Below, in pieces: positions 39,097-47,761 of a DNA stretch of 64,000 bases. The stretch is from the NCBI GenBank assembly GCA_023435645.1, contig JAEYRK010000053.1:32773-96772 (forward strand), written 5' to 3'. Made by a program: the position numbers and the translations under genes. How positions within the stretch are numbered: the first letter of the stretch is position 1; each line of letters begins with the position of its first letter. The notes under the pieces were generated by a model. That model was not told the DNA's origin. It saw nothing but the letters and a program-made list of their open reading frames with translations, and did no database searches. The DNA is from Bacillota bacterium (lineage in GTDB: Bacteria; Bacillota; Clostridia; Lachnospirales; Lachnospiraceae).

Positions 39097-40663
39097 AGTA
39101 TTGATTGCAGATGACGAGAGAGTAATCCGGCAGGGTATCATAAAGATTCTGGATCGTAACATAGAGGAAGAACTGGTATTCATTGAAGCCAGAAACGGGT
39201 TGGAGGCCTTGGAGCTTTCACAGAGGAAATCCCCGGACCTGATTATAACAGATATAAGAATGCCGGGCTGCAGCGGATTGGAATTCATTCAGAAATTACG
39301 AGAGATCAATGATACGATTTCTATCATCATTCTTTCCGGCTTCGAGGATTTTGAATACGCCAGGGCCGCCCTAAGGCTGGGAGTCAAGGAATATGTAACG
39401 AAGCCCTTTAAATCCGGAGAATTTCTGGAGCTGATCAGATCCTATATCCATGAGATTAAAAGCGAAACTGTTCGCACTAAGGAGATAACATCCCGAATCA
39501 TTGAGAGTAAGCAGATGATCAGCCGAATGAGAAACGAGGTATTAAAGGCATTATTAGTGAGTAATAACAGCAATGATGCCAAGCTTTTGGATGAAAAACT
39601 GAAGGCTTGCGGAGTACTTCTTCAATCGACACTTTATATCTGTGCGGCGGTTCAATATGAAGTAAAGCAAGGGAATAAGGATTACATAGACTTTGCAATT
39701 CAGAATATACTGGAGGAGTATCTGGATACCAACTGTGAATATGATTATATCTATATTGTTCCCCTTGAGATGGGAACGACGGTGATTATATGCGGAGGAC
39801 GGGATCAGCTGGAGCTTAGGGAACAACTGAAGGAATTACTGGTAAAGGTAGGGAAGCTCTTTGAAGAATATTATAGTATGAAGGTCTTCACCGGGCTAGG
39901 GGATGTGGTCAGAGATCCCTATCACCTGCACCAATCCATGAAGCACGCCTTAATGGCTGCGGATATGAAGATCTATGAAACCATAGAGTCGATGGAGGAT
40001 TATGAACAGATTAAGGATGGTCCTGAGTACAAGCCGGTGGAAATTGAGAAGCTATTAAAGCCGCTGGAGGAAGCAAACCCGATTTTAGTTTCGAATGCAT
40101 TTGATCGGATCATAACCGAGCCAAAATCAAAGAATGCTCTGACCACGATACGGCGGACCTATGAACAATTCAGTGAAATTGTCTATAAGAGGCTGGAGCA
40201 TTTACAATATATCAATCCGGAGCTATTGCCGAAGGTGAAAAGCTTCAGCAGCTTCTGGAGCTTTTCCGATATGAAACGAGAGATCAGGGATACGCTTGGT
40301 AAATTACAGGAATCCGGGTTTCTCAACAATAATGAGGCAGTCAACACCAGATTGTTGAACGATATACTGATCTATATTCAGGATCATATTACAGAAGAAT
40401 TGGATCTGAACACGGTAGCGGAGCATTTTTCAAGAACACCCGGGTATATCAGCAGCCTGTTTAGCAAGCTTACCAATTCAGGGTTTAATAGTTATATAAC
40501 CAATGAGAGAATTAAGATTGCCAAACGGCTATTAAAGGATTGTACGATACCGATACTGAAAGTGGGAGAATTATGTGGTTATCCGAACCCAAAGTATTTT
40601 TCGGTGGTATTTCGGAAGGTTACCGGAGAAACTCCGACCTCATATCGGGAGAAAAGAATCTGA
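39089..40663 (+). CDS. YesN-type response regulator with AraC DNA-binding domain
   Basis: 524 residues. The receiver domain (residues 1-120) has the phospho-acceptor Asp near residue 55 (LIITDIRMPG) and the switch Lys in YVTKPFK. A long middle region (about 120-410) is typical of YesN proteins. The C-terminal AraC domain (about 420-524) has two helix-turn-helix units, ending ISSLFSKLTNSGFNSYI and GYPNPKYFSVVFRKVTGETPTSYR. Likely activator of the downstream ABC and catabolic operon, whose promoter has a good -10 but no -35. Confidence 0.93.
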   Translation: MFKVLIADDERVIRQGIIKILDRNIEEELVFIEARNGLEALELSQRKSPDLIITDIRMPGCSGLEFIQKLREINDTISIIILSGFEDFEYARAALRLGVKEYVTKPFKSGEFLELIRSYIHEIKSETVRTKEITSRIIESKQMISRMRNEVLKALLVSNNSNDAKLLDEKLKACGVLLQSTLYICAAVQYEVKQGNKDYIDFAIQNILEEYLDTNCEYDYIYIVPLEMGTTVIICGGRDQLELREQLKELLVKVGKLFEEYYSMKVFTGLGDVVRDPYHLHQSMKHALMAADMKIYETIESMEDYEQIKDGPEYKPVEIEKLLKPLEEANPILVSNAFDRIITEPKSKNALTTIRRTYEQFSEIVYKRLEHLQYINPELLPKVKSFSSFWSFSDMKREIRDTLGKLQESGFLNNNEAVNTRLLNDILIYIQDHITEELDLNTVAEHFSRTPGYISSLFSKLTNSGFNSYITNERIKIAKRLLKDCTIPILKVGELCGYPNPKYFSVVFRKVTGETPTSYREKRI

Positions 40664-40961
40664 AGAAAGCTACTTTATTTCAGATTCATAGCACTGATCG
40701 AATTGTTGATCTGTTTTATAGTAAGGCGGTATACCATGTACTCTGCAGCTGCTTGCAGTTTATTTTGAGCAGCGATTGCCACAGTCTGATCGGCTGTCAT
40801 GCAGATAATACCTGATATACCGCCTACTTATATGTTAATTTTGTAACAAATTAAATATTGAACTTAATCGTAATTATTTGAACCTCTCTACCGGGTATGA
40901 ACCAGCTATAATGACATTAAAGAAACGGACAGCCGGTAAAAGAAAGAGAGAGGTGAGTGTT
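40664..40961 (+). promoter_or_regulatory. Control region of the polyol ABC operon
   Basis: No gene seen. TATAAT at 40907-40912 is a perfect -10, with no recognisable -35 at 16-18 bp, as expected for an AraC-activated promoter. Upstream, TTAATTT (40835-40841) and AAATTAA (40848-40854) form an inverted repeat. AGGCGGTATA (40724-40733) and TATACCGCCT (40816-40825) bound a further 102-nt segment. Confidence 0.55.
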
Positions 40962-42443
40962 TTGAGCCTATTGGAGATGAAACATATTGAGAAAAGCTTT
41001 GGCAGATCCCAGGTACTTGACCGGGTACATTTTACTTTGAAGGCCGGTACAGTACATGCTTTGATGGGAGAAAACGGAGCTGGTAAATCAACTCTGATGA
41101 AAATACTTGCGGGAGTCTACAATAAGGATGCGGGTGAGATCTGGCTGGATGGAGAACAGGTAAGTATCAATACACCGTCAGACGCACAGAGACTGGGAGT
41201 AGCCATGATCCATCAGGAGCTATCCTATATTCCGCAAATGACCGTTGCAGAGAATATCTTCCTGGGGAGAGAACCGGGATCGGGATTATTCATTAACTAC
41301 TCCAAAATGTATGAGGATACGAAAAAGCTTCTACAGAGCCTTCAGCTGAAGGTGAAACCAAAGGCGAAAATGGCAGACTTAAAAATTGGGGACCAGCAGC
41401 TGATTGAAATAGCGAAGGCAATTTCCATGGAATCCAAAATCATTATTATGGACGAGCCCACATCAGCCTTATCCGATAAGGAGGTAGAAATCCTGTTCCG
41501 TGTCATTGAAGATCTGAAAAAGCAGGGAAAGGGCATTATCTATATTTCTCATAAAATGGACGAGATTTTCCGTATATCGGATGAGATTACAGTATTAAGA
41601 GATGGACATTATATCAATTCCTGGAAGTCCAGCGAAACAGACAATAATACCCTGATCAAAAACATGGTGGGTCGTGAGCTGAATGAAATTTATCCTAAGA
41701 CGGAAACAGTAATCGGCAAAGCAGTTCTGGAGGCAAAAAACCTCACCCACAAAGAATTTTTCAATGATATCAGCTTTGAGCTGAAGGAGGGTGAAATTCT
41801 TGGTATCGCCGGGTTGGAAGGCGCCGGCAGGACAGAGGTAATGAATGCACTATTCGGTCTTATGAGAATTGAAGCCGGGGAAATTCTCCTTAGGGGACAA
41901 AGCCTTAAGATAACAGATCCGGAGCATGCAATCAGAAATGGCATCGCCTATGTAACCAATGACCGGAAACGGCAGGGACTGGTGCTTCAGATGAGTGTTG
42001 GGCACAATTCATCCCTGGCTTCTCTCAGGGAATTCACGAAGGGTCTTCTGTTGAATTCCAGAATCGAGAAGGAGCAGGTGAACAATCAGGTAAAAGCCTT
42101 AAAAATCAAGGTCAATACACCAAGACAGCTGGTATCCTCTCTATCCGGAGGAAATCAGCAGAAGGTGGTTTTATCGAAGTGGCTGATGAAAACACCACGG
42201 ATCTTTATCATGGATGAACCCACGAGGGGTATTGACGTCGGAGCGAAGGCTGAGATCTATCGTCTGATGTGCGATTATGTGGCAAAGGGTAATTCCATCA
42301 TAATGATATCCTCAGAGCTGCCTGAGCTAATGGGTATGTCGGACCGGATCCTTGTCATGAGCAATGGATATCTGACGGGAGAATTAAAGCGTGGGGAGTT
42401 TGATCAGGAAACAATTATGAGCTGCGCCTTTGCTAGATTATAA
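40962..42443 (+). CDS. Ribose-type sugar ABC transporter, ATP-binding protein
   Basis: 493 residues from TTG 40962, eight bases after GAGAGG; the longer frame from 40878 covers the promoter. Two ABC domains as in RbsA/MglA: the first has GENGAGKSTLMKIL and MDEPTSALSD, the second lacks a true Walker A (GIAGLEGAGRTEV) but keeps LSGGNQQKVVLSKWL and MDEPTRGIDVG. Energises import with the permease and binding protein that follow. Context points to a small polyol rather than ribose itself. Confidence 0.93.
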   Translation: MSLLEMKHIEKSFGRSQVLDRVHFTLKAGTVHALMGENGAGKSTLMKILAGVYNKDAGEIWLDGEQVSINTPSDAQRLGVAMIHQELSYIPQMTVAENIFLGREPGSGLFINYSKMYEDTKKLLQSLQLKVKPKAKMADLKIGDQQLIEIAKAISMESKIIIMDEPTSALSDKEVEILFRVIEDLKKQGKGIIYISHKMDEIFRISDEITVLRDGHYINSWKSSETDNNTLIKNMVGRELNEIYPKTETVIGKAVLEAKNLTHKEFFNDISFELKEGEILGIAGLEGAGRTEVMNALFGLMRIEAGEILLRGQSLKITDPEHAIRNGIAYVTNDRKRQGLVLQMSVGHNSSLASLREFTKGLLLNSRIEKEQVNNQVKALKIKVNTPRQLVSSLSGGNQQKVVLSKWLMKTPRIFIMDEPTRGIDVGAKAEIYRLMCDYVAKGNSIIMISSELPELMGMSDRILVMSNGYLTGELKRGEFDQETIMSCAFARL

Positions 42444-42462
42444 AGAATGGAGTGAAAAGGGA

Positions 42463-43431
42463 ATGATTAGTATAAAGAATGGAGAGAAGCAGATAGATAC
42501 AAGGAAATTCCTTACTACCTATGCAACCTTTATAGGATTGATTATCCTAGTGATTATTTTTTCAATTATGAAGCCGAAATTTATTTCTCCTGATAATCTG
42601 CTGAACCTTCTGAGGCAGACATCAATTAACGGATTATTAGCAATCGGCATGACCTTCGTCGTATTAACCGGAGGAATTGACCTTTCGGTTGGTTCCATCC
42701 TGGGTGCCTCCGGTATGTTTGCAGCTCTGGTGGCTCAGAAGACCACCGGATTACCCTGGTGGCTGGCCGTACTGGCGGGGCTTGGTATCGGATTACTGCT
42801 AGGTACGATTAATGGAGTAGTGGTAGCCTATTTTAAGGTTCCTGCCTTTATCGCAACCCTCGGTATGATGAGTATCGCCAGAGGAGTTACCTTCATGGCG
42901 ACGGATGCAAGACCGGTGCCGGGGCTAAATGCTCGCTTCTTAACCATCGGCGGTGGAAGCGTCGGTTCCATTCCGATCCCGGTGATTATTTTGGCAGCAG
43001 TGCTGGCAATCTGCTTTGTATTCCTGTATAAGACGAGATACGGCAGGCATGTATATGCAACTGGTGGTAATGAAACAGCAGCCAGGGTATCCGGTATTAA
43101 GGTTAAGAAGATAAAGATGAGTGCCTATATGGTCGCCGGTGTTTTGGCCGGTCTTGCCGGTATTATATTGACTTCCCGAGTCACCTCCGGTCTGGCACAA
43201 AGTGGCCAGGGCTATGAAACAGATGCAATCGCAGCTGCTGTAATCGGAGGGAACAGTCTATCCGGCGGAAGGGGTCATCTGTGGGGTACCATTGTAGGCT
43301 TTCTGATCATTGGAGTGCTGAATAACGGATTAGATATGTTGGCTGTATCATCTTACTGGCAGCTGGTCATTAAGGGTGTAATAATTGTTGCGGCAGTAAT
43401 GATGGATTCAATGAATGAAGCTAAATCATGA
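42463..43431 (+). CDS. Ribose-type sugar ABC transporter, permease
   Basis: 322 residues from ATG 42463, which has GGAGTG upstream. About eight to ten hydrophobic helices. The RbsC-family motifs are LAIGMTFVVLTGGIDLSVGS, VPAFIATLGMMSIARG and GGNETAARVSGI. It presumably forms a homodimer in the membrane. It follows the ATPase gene by 19 bp. Confidence 0.94.
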   Translation: MISIKNGEKQIDTRKFLTTYATFIGLIILVIIFSIMKPKFISPDNLLNLLRQTSINGLLAIGMTFVVLTGGIDLSVGSILGASGMFAALVAQKTTGLPWWLAVLAGLGIGLLLGTINGVVVAYFKVPAFIATLGMMSIARGVTFMATDARPVPGLNARFLTIGGGSVGSIPIPVIILAAVLAICFVFLYKTRYGRHVYATGGNETAARVSGIKVKKIKMSAYMVAGVLAGLAGIILTSRVTSGLAQSGQGYETDAIAAAVIGGNSLSGGRGHLWGTIVGFLIIGVLNNGLDMLAVSSYWQLVIKGVIIVAAVMMDSMNEAKS

Positions 43432-43488
43432 TAAATGATTAGTTCATTATAGACACAATATTACAATTTATTCAGAGGAGGAAATGTT

Positions 43489-44463
43489 ATGAAGTTATGG
43501 AAAAAGGGTCTCGTAATGGTGTTGGCGGCGGCTGTGGCGATTGGTTCCATTGGCTGTTCCACAAAGGAAGAGAAGAAGGACAGCGCAGGACAGACAGATA
43601 ATAAGAAAACGGATGATAAAATCGTTCTCGGAATGACCTTGTACAGTCTTAAAAATGAATTTACTGTAAGACTTGCGAATTCTGCAACAGCAAAAGCGAA
43701 GGAATTGGGTGTTGAAATTAAGATATATGACGGCGATTATGATCCCAGTAATCAGATCAGTCAGATTGAAACCATGATTTCAGACGGTGTGGACGGTATC
43801 ATTTTAAATCCCCAGGATGCAGAAGCCCTCGCAGTAGGTGTAGATCGTGCTGTAGCTGCCGGCATTCCGGTAGTAGGTGTCAATACCAGAGTAAACAGTG
43901 ATAAGCTGACCAGCTATGTTGGCTCCAAGGATGTCTATGCAGGCGAGCTGGAGACCCAGTATATGGTAGATTTATTAGGTAATAAATTCAATGCTGTAAT
44001 CATCGAGGGTCCTTTGGGACAGTCAGCACAGATTGAAAGACGTCAGGGTATCCAGAATATCCTCGATAAAAATCCCGACATCAACATTATTGCAGAGAAA
44101 ACTGCGAACTGGTCAAGAGCCGAGGCTATGACCGTTATGGAAAACTGGCTGAACGCTTTTGATAACATTGATGCAGTGATCGCAGAAAATGATGAGATGG
44201 CATTGGGTGCAAGAGAAGCCATCAAAGCAAAGGGCCTTGACATTCCCTGCATCGGTGTGGATGGAATTACGGATGCTTTAAATGCAGTAGAGCAGGGAGA
44301 TATGGTAGCTTCCATATTCCAGGATGGTGCAGGACAGGGAAGTAAGGCAGTAGAAGTGTTAGTTGAGGCAGTGAAGGGTAATAAGGTAGACAGTGAATAT
44401 TGGATTGACTTTGAATTAGTAACCAAGGATAACGTAGCAGAGTTCAAGAAGAGAGCTCAGTAA
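43489..44463 (+). CDS. Sugar/polyol ABC transporter substrate-binding lipoprotein
   Basis: 324 residues. Signal peptide with lipobox SIGCS, then a Lys/Asp-rich tether, then a type 1 periplasmic-binding fold (VLGMTLYSLKNEFTVRLANSA, QIETMISDGVDGIILNP, GVNTRVNSDKLTSYVGSKD). This Rbs-type class includes proteins that bind tetritols and pentoses. AGAGGAGG precedes ATG 43489. A strong hairpin follows the gene. Confidence 0.93.
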   Translation: MKLWKKGLVMVLAAAVAIGSIGCSTKEEKKDSAGQTDNKKTDDKIVLGMTLYSLKNEFTVRLANSATAKAKELGVEIKIYDGDYDPSNQISQIETMISDGVDGIILNPQDAEALAVGVDRAVAAGIPVVGVNTRVNSDKLTSYVGSKDVYAGELETQYMVDLLGNKFNAVIIEGPLGQSAQIERRQGIQNILDKNPDINIIAEKTANWSRAEAMTVMENWLNAFDNIDAVIAENDEMALGAREAIKAKGLDIPCIGVDGITDALNAVEQGDMVASIFQDGAGQGSKAVEVLVEAVKGNKVDSEYWIDFELVTKDNVAEFKKRAQ

Positions 44464-44497
44464 CATTCAGCTCAGTAATACAGGAAAAGGACAAAAG

Positions 44498-44532
44498 AAG
44501 CTCAGAATGGCCAAAAGGTCATTCTGAGGCTT
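44498..44532. other. Intercistronic hairpin after the binding-protein gene
   Basis: CTCAGAATG-GCC (44501-44512) pairs with GGT-CATTCTGAG (44517-44528) around AAAA. No T run follows. Such hairpins often stabilise the abundant binding-protein mRNA and separate it from the less-needed enzymes. Confidence 0.6.
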
Positions 44533-44612
44533 ATGCCCGATATGCATATACATAGGAACTAGAAGAGATCGTGAATTCATCAAATAGAACATAACCATAA
44601 GGAGGTTTCATT

Positions 44613-45380
44613 ATGTTACCATATAGCAAAGTTGATACAGAATTTTCATTACAAGGAAAAACTGCGATTATTACCGGTGGAGCCGCAGGAATCGGCTATG
44701 GAACTGCGAAGTTTTTCGCAGATAAGGGTGCGAATGTATTTCTGGCTGACCTCAATCCCGAGGTAGCAAGCATTGCGAAGGAGCTCTCCGATAGGGCTAG
44801 CGGCCTTGCAGGAGATATTACCAGTGGGGAATACCGCAAGGCTGTAATTGATGGGGCAGTGAAGGAATTCGGACAGGTGGATATTCTGGTAAACTGCGCC
44901 GGAATTGTAGCACTCGATGATGCTGAGGTAATTAGTGAGGATATGTGGGATAAGACGATGGCGATTAACCTGAAGGCTTCCTTCATGATGGCACAGGCAT
45001 TCGGCAAGTATCTGATTGACCATAAGCATCCCGGTTCTATCGTAAATATGGCTTCCCAGGCAGGCGTCATTGCTCTGGACAAGCATGTTGCTTATTGTGC
45101 AAGTAAGGGTGCAATCATATCCATGACCCAGGTTATGGCTCTGGAATGGGGAGAATACGGCATCCGCGTGAACTGTGTATCTCCTACGGTGGTACTTACC
45201 GAATTGGGCAAAAAGGCCTGGGCCGGTGAGGTAGGGGAGGCCTTTAAAGCAGAAATGCCCTCCAAGCGTTTTGCTGAGGTGGATGAAGTCGCAGGAGCGG
45301 TTGCCTTCCTCTGCAGCAATGCAGCAGGAATGATTACCGGACATAACCTATTAATTGATGGCGGCTATACGGTTAAATAG
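44613..45380 (+). CDS. SDR dehydrogenase, probable tetritol (D-threitol) dehydrogenase
   Basis: 255 residues. Classical SDR: NAD-binding TGGAAGIGYG, NCAGIV, catalytic Ser in VNMASQAGV and YCASKGA for Tyr-Lys. The dinucleotide-acceptor residue is Asp in FLADLNPE, favouring NAD+. The loop VSPTVVLTELGKKAW resembles what I recall of D-threitol dehydrogenases. With erythrulose-type kinase and isomerase genes next door, oxidation of D-threitol to D-erythrulose is the best guess; xylitol or other polyols are not excluded. TAAGGAGG precedes ATG 44613. Confidence 0.7.
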   Translation: MLPYSKVDTEFSLQGKTAIITGGAAGIGYGTAKFFADKGANVFLADLNPEVASIAKELSDRASGLAGDITSGEYRKAVIDGAVKEFGQVDILVNCAGIVALDDAEVISEDMWDKTMAINLKASFMMAQAFGKYLIDHKHPGSIVNMASQAGVIALDKHVAYCASKGAIISMTQVMALEWGEYGIRVNCVSPTVVLTELGKKAWAGEVGEAFKAEMPSKRFAEVDEVAGAVAFLCSNAAGMITGHNLLIDGGYTVK

Positions 45381-45477
45381 ATCGCTTAAGTCAGCAGATT
45401 GACATATAAGCAACGGAAGGAAAAGCTTTGAATAAAGGGTGCTGCGTTTTGCGGCAGATAAGAATAGGAGGATATAT

Positions 45478-46473
45478 ATGCAGCGAATTTTGAATAATCC
45501 CGATGATATCGTTGATGAGATGCTGAAAGGCTTTTTGAAAACTCATAGTGACATAGTAGAGAAAACAGAGAATCCCAGAGTGGTAAAGGTAAAGGGTGCT
45601 CCCTATGACCGCGTTGGTGTGGTTACCGGAGGTGGATCCGGGCATAAGCCGGCATTTGTAGGATATCTTGGTGAGAATATGTGTGATGCGGTAGCAGTTG
45701 GAGAGATCTGTTCCTCCCCCACGGCAGCAGCGTTTCTGGATGCCTTTAAAGCAGCCAATGGCGGCAAAGGTGTCGCCTGTCTGTACGGTAATTACTCCGG
45801 TGACAATATGAATGTTAAGATGGCAGTGAAAATGGCAAAGAAGGAAGGCATCGAAGTTAAAACAGTCGTAGCCAATGACGATGTGGCCAGTGCTCCGAAG
45901 GACCAGAGGGAGAAGCGGCGCGGAGTTGCCGGAGAGGTATTGATGTGGAAGGTAGGCGGTGCCAAGGCAGCAACCGGTGCTTCGCTGGATGAGGTAATCG
46001 CTACTGCCCAGAAGGCAATCGACAATACCAGAAGTGTAGGAATTGGCTTGACCCCCTGTACTCTTCCGGCTGTAGGACATCCGAATTTTGAAATTAAGGA
46101 AGGCACGATGGAGGTGGGAATCGGACACCACGGGGAACCGGGCATCGAAGTAACCGAGCTTGAGACTGCAGCACAGATGGCGAAGCGTATGGTGGATATC
46201 GTAATTCCGGATTATCCATTCGTGGCAGGAGATGAAGTGGTTGTATTAGTATCCGGTCTTGGGGCTACTCCGGTTATGGAATTGTATGTGTTATTTGATG
46301 AGATAGACCGTCTCTTAGGTGCACAGGGAATTAAAATCCACCGGTCCTATGTGGGTAATTACTTCACCTCCCTGGAGATGATGGGAGCAACCTTAACGGT
46401 TATGAAGCTTGATGAGGAATTAAAGGAATTGGTGGACATGCCTGCTTATAGTATGGGATTGAAGCAGAAATAG
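45478..46473 (+). CDS. DhaK-type ketose kinase subunit, probable erythrulose kinase
   Basis: 331 residues from ATG 45478 with ATAGGAGG upstream. The substrate-binding subunit of the dihydroxyacetone kinase family. His56 (GGGSGHKPAF), Asp109 (YSGDNMN) and His218 (GIGHHGEPG) fall at the same positions as the active-site residues I recall for E. coli DhaK. The sequence GHKPAF differs from the GHEPAH of true DhaK, hinting at another substrate. It works with the DhaL-type subunit coded next. There is no DhaM, so ATP rather than PEP should be the donor. Confidence 0.8.
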   Translation: MQRILNNPDDIVDEMLKGFLKTHSDIVEKTENPRVVKVKGAPYDRVGVVTGGGSGHKPAFVGYLGENMCDAVAVGEICSSPTAAAFLDAFKAANGGKGVACLYGNYSGDNMNVKMAVKMAKKEGIEVKTVVANDDVASAPKDQREKRRGVAGEVLMWKVGGAKAATGASLDEVIATAQKAIDNTRSVGIGLTPCTLPAVGHPNFEIKEGTMEVGIGHHGEPGIEVTELETAAQMAKRMVDIVIPDYPFVAGDEVVVLVSGLGATPVMELYVLFDEIDRLLGAQGIKIHRSYVGNYFTSLEMMGATLTVMKLDEELKELVDMPAYSMGLKQK

Positions 46474-46516
46474 GACTTTAACACAGGCTTAAATCAGTGG
46501 AAAGAAGGATTAGTTT

Positions 46517-47158
46517 ATGAGCACATTTTACAATAAGGACGGAAAATCGGTTCTGCTTCATATGGTAAAAGCAATTCAGGAGAATAAGGCTTATCTGGGC
46601 GAGGTTGACGGTTTAATCGGTGATGGCGACCATGGTATGAATATGAATAAAGGATTTTCGGTATTTGAAAGCCGTTTTGCAGATAAGGAGTTTACCTTTA
46701 CGGAAGGACTTTGCGAACTGGGAACCATCCTATTCAATGAAATCGGCGGATCCATGGGACCGATCTACGGCACTATTTTAATGGATATGGCAGAAGCAGG
46801 AGAAGACCTGGAGGTAATTAGCCCTAGCGATCTCGGTGTTATGCTGCAGGCTGGACTAATGGGACTTTATGATATCGTAGAAGCTAGGGTAGGAGATAAG
46901 ACCCTGGTAGATACACTGGCACCGGCTACTCAGGCGATCATGGAGGCAGCTGACCAGGGCGTAGAATATAAGGATGCCCTGGAGCGGATGCGTATCGCAG
47001 CTGAGGAGGGCAAGAATACTACGAAGGAGCTGGTTGCTAAATTCGGCCGTTCCAGTCGGTTAGGAGAACGCTCCAGGGGTGTGCTGGATGCAGGTGCGAC
47101 CTCCTGCTATATTATCCTAAATGCTATGGCGGAAGGGATACAGTCCGTATTGGCTTAA
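46517..47158 (+). CDS. DhaL-type ADP/ATP-binding kinase subunit
   Basis: 213 residues, an eight-helix barrel. The Mg-ADP aspartates are in LIGDGDHGMNM, with GSMGPIYGTILMDMA, VGDKTLVDTLAPA and GERSRGVLDAGATSC also typical. In PTS-type systems DhaL holds ADP and is recharged by DhaM; with DhaM absent it probably exchanges nucleotide and uses ATP, as reported for split erythrulose kinases. It follows the DhaK-type gene by 43 bp. Confidence 0.85.
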   Translation: MSTFYNKDGKSVLLHMVKAIQENKAYLGEVDGLIGDGDHGMNMNKGFSVFESRFADKEFTFTEGLCELGTILFNEIGGSMGPIYGTILMDMAEAGEDLEVISPSDLGVMLQAGLMGLYDIVEARVGDKTLVDTLAPATQAIMEAADQGVEYKDALERMRIAAEEGKNTTKELVAKFGRSSRLGERSRGVLDAGATSCYIILNAMAEGIQSVLA

Positions 47159-47191
47159 GAAGTATCGGTGAACAGACGGGAGGGTTTTACG

Positions 47192-47659
47192 GTGAGAATA
47201 GCAATTGGCTGTGATGAAGCAGCATATAATTTAAAAGTAATAATCAAGGAGCATCTTGTAACTAAGGGAATTGAGGTTGTCGACTTTGGAGCAGAGCAGG
47301 GGGATATAGTACTTTATCCTGATGTTGCCCAAGCAGTGGCACAGGCAGTGGCGGAGGGTTCATTTGAACGGGCGATTCTGCTTTGTGGAACTGGCATTGG
47401 AATGGCGATCACAGCAAATAAGGTTCCCGGGATTCGCGCAGCTGTCTGCCATGACCCCTTCTCTGCGGAGCGGGCAAGAAAAAGCAACAATGCCCAAATC
47501 ATGTGCCTCGGAGAAAGAGTTGTCGGTGTAGAATTGGCTAAGATCCTGGTGGATACCTGGCTGGCTTCGGAATTCCAGGGTGGAGGATCCACACCCAAGG
47601 TTGAACGAATTATGGAAGTAGAGCAGACCTATTATAAAAAAGCTTGTTCGCAAGATTAA
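47192..47659 (+). CDS. RpiB/LacAB-family sugar-phosphate isomerase, probable erythrulose-4-phosphate isomerase
   Basis: 155 residues from GTG 47192, preceded by GGGAGGG; the frame from 47168 overlaps that site. RpiB fold: GCDEAAYNLKVIIKEHL, active-site Cys in LLCGTGIGMAI, GIRAAVCHDPFSAERARKSNNA. In erythritol and threitol pathways a member of this family (EryI) turns D-erythrulose-4-phosphate into D-erythrose-4-phosphate, which enters the pentose phosphate route. A terminator follows. Confidence 0.8.
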   Translation: MRIAIGCDEAAYNLKVIIKEHLVTKGIEVVDFGAEQGDIVLYPDVAQAVAQAVAEGSFERAILLCGTGIGMAITANKVPGIRAAVCHDPFSAERARKSNNAQIMCLGERVVGVELAKILVDTWLASEFQGGGSTPKVERIMEVEQTYYKKACSQD

Positions 47660-47668
47660 GCATTGAAA

Positions 47669-47708
47669 GCAGCCGGGATTTCCATCGGAAATCACCGGCT
47701 GCTATTTT
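47669..47708. terminator. Bidirectional terminator after the polyol operon
   Basis: GCAGCCGG-GATTTCC (47669-47683) pairs with GGAAATC-CCGGCTGC (47687-47702, A bulge at 47694), followed by TATTTT. It separates converging genes. Confidence 0.9.
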
Positions 47709-47761
47709 CATGCACAGAAGTATATGCTATGGAGTCTGCCCCTAGGTGGTCTGTTAATGCG

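Noticed and set aside
45391..46131. 246-codon frame antisense to the DhaK-type gene
   Set aside because: Long, but the plus-strand frame has all active-site motifs; the antisense product is Cys/His/Tyr-rich noise.
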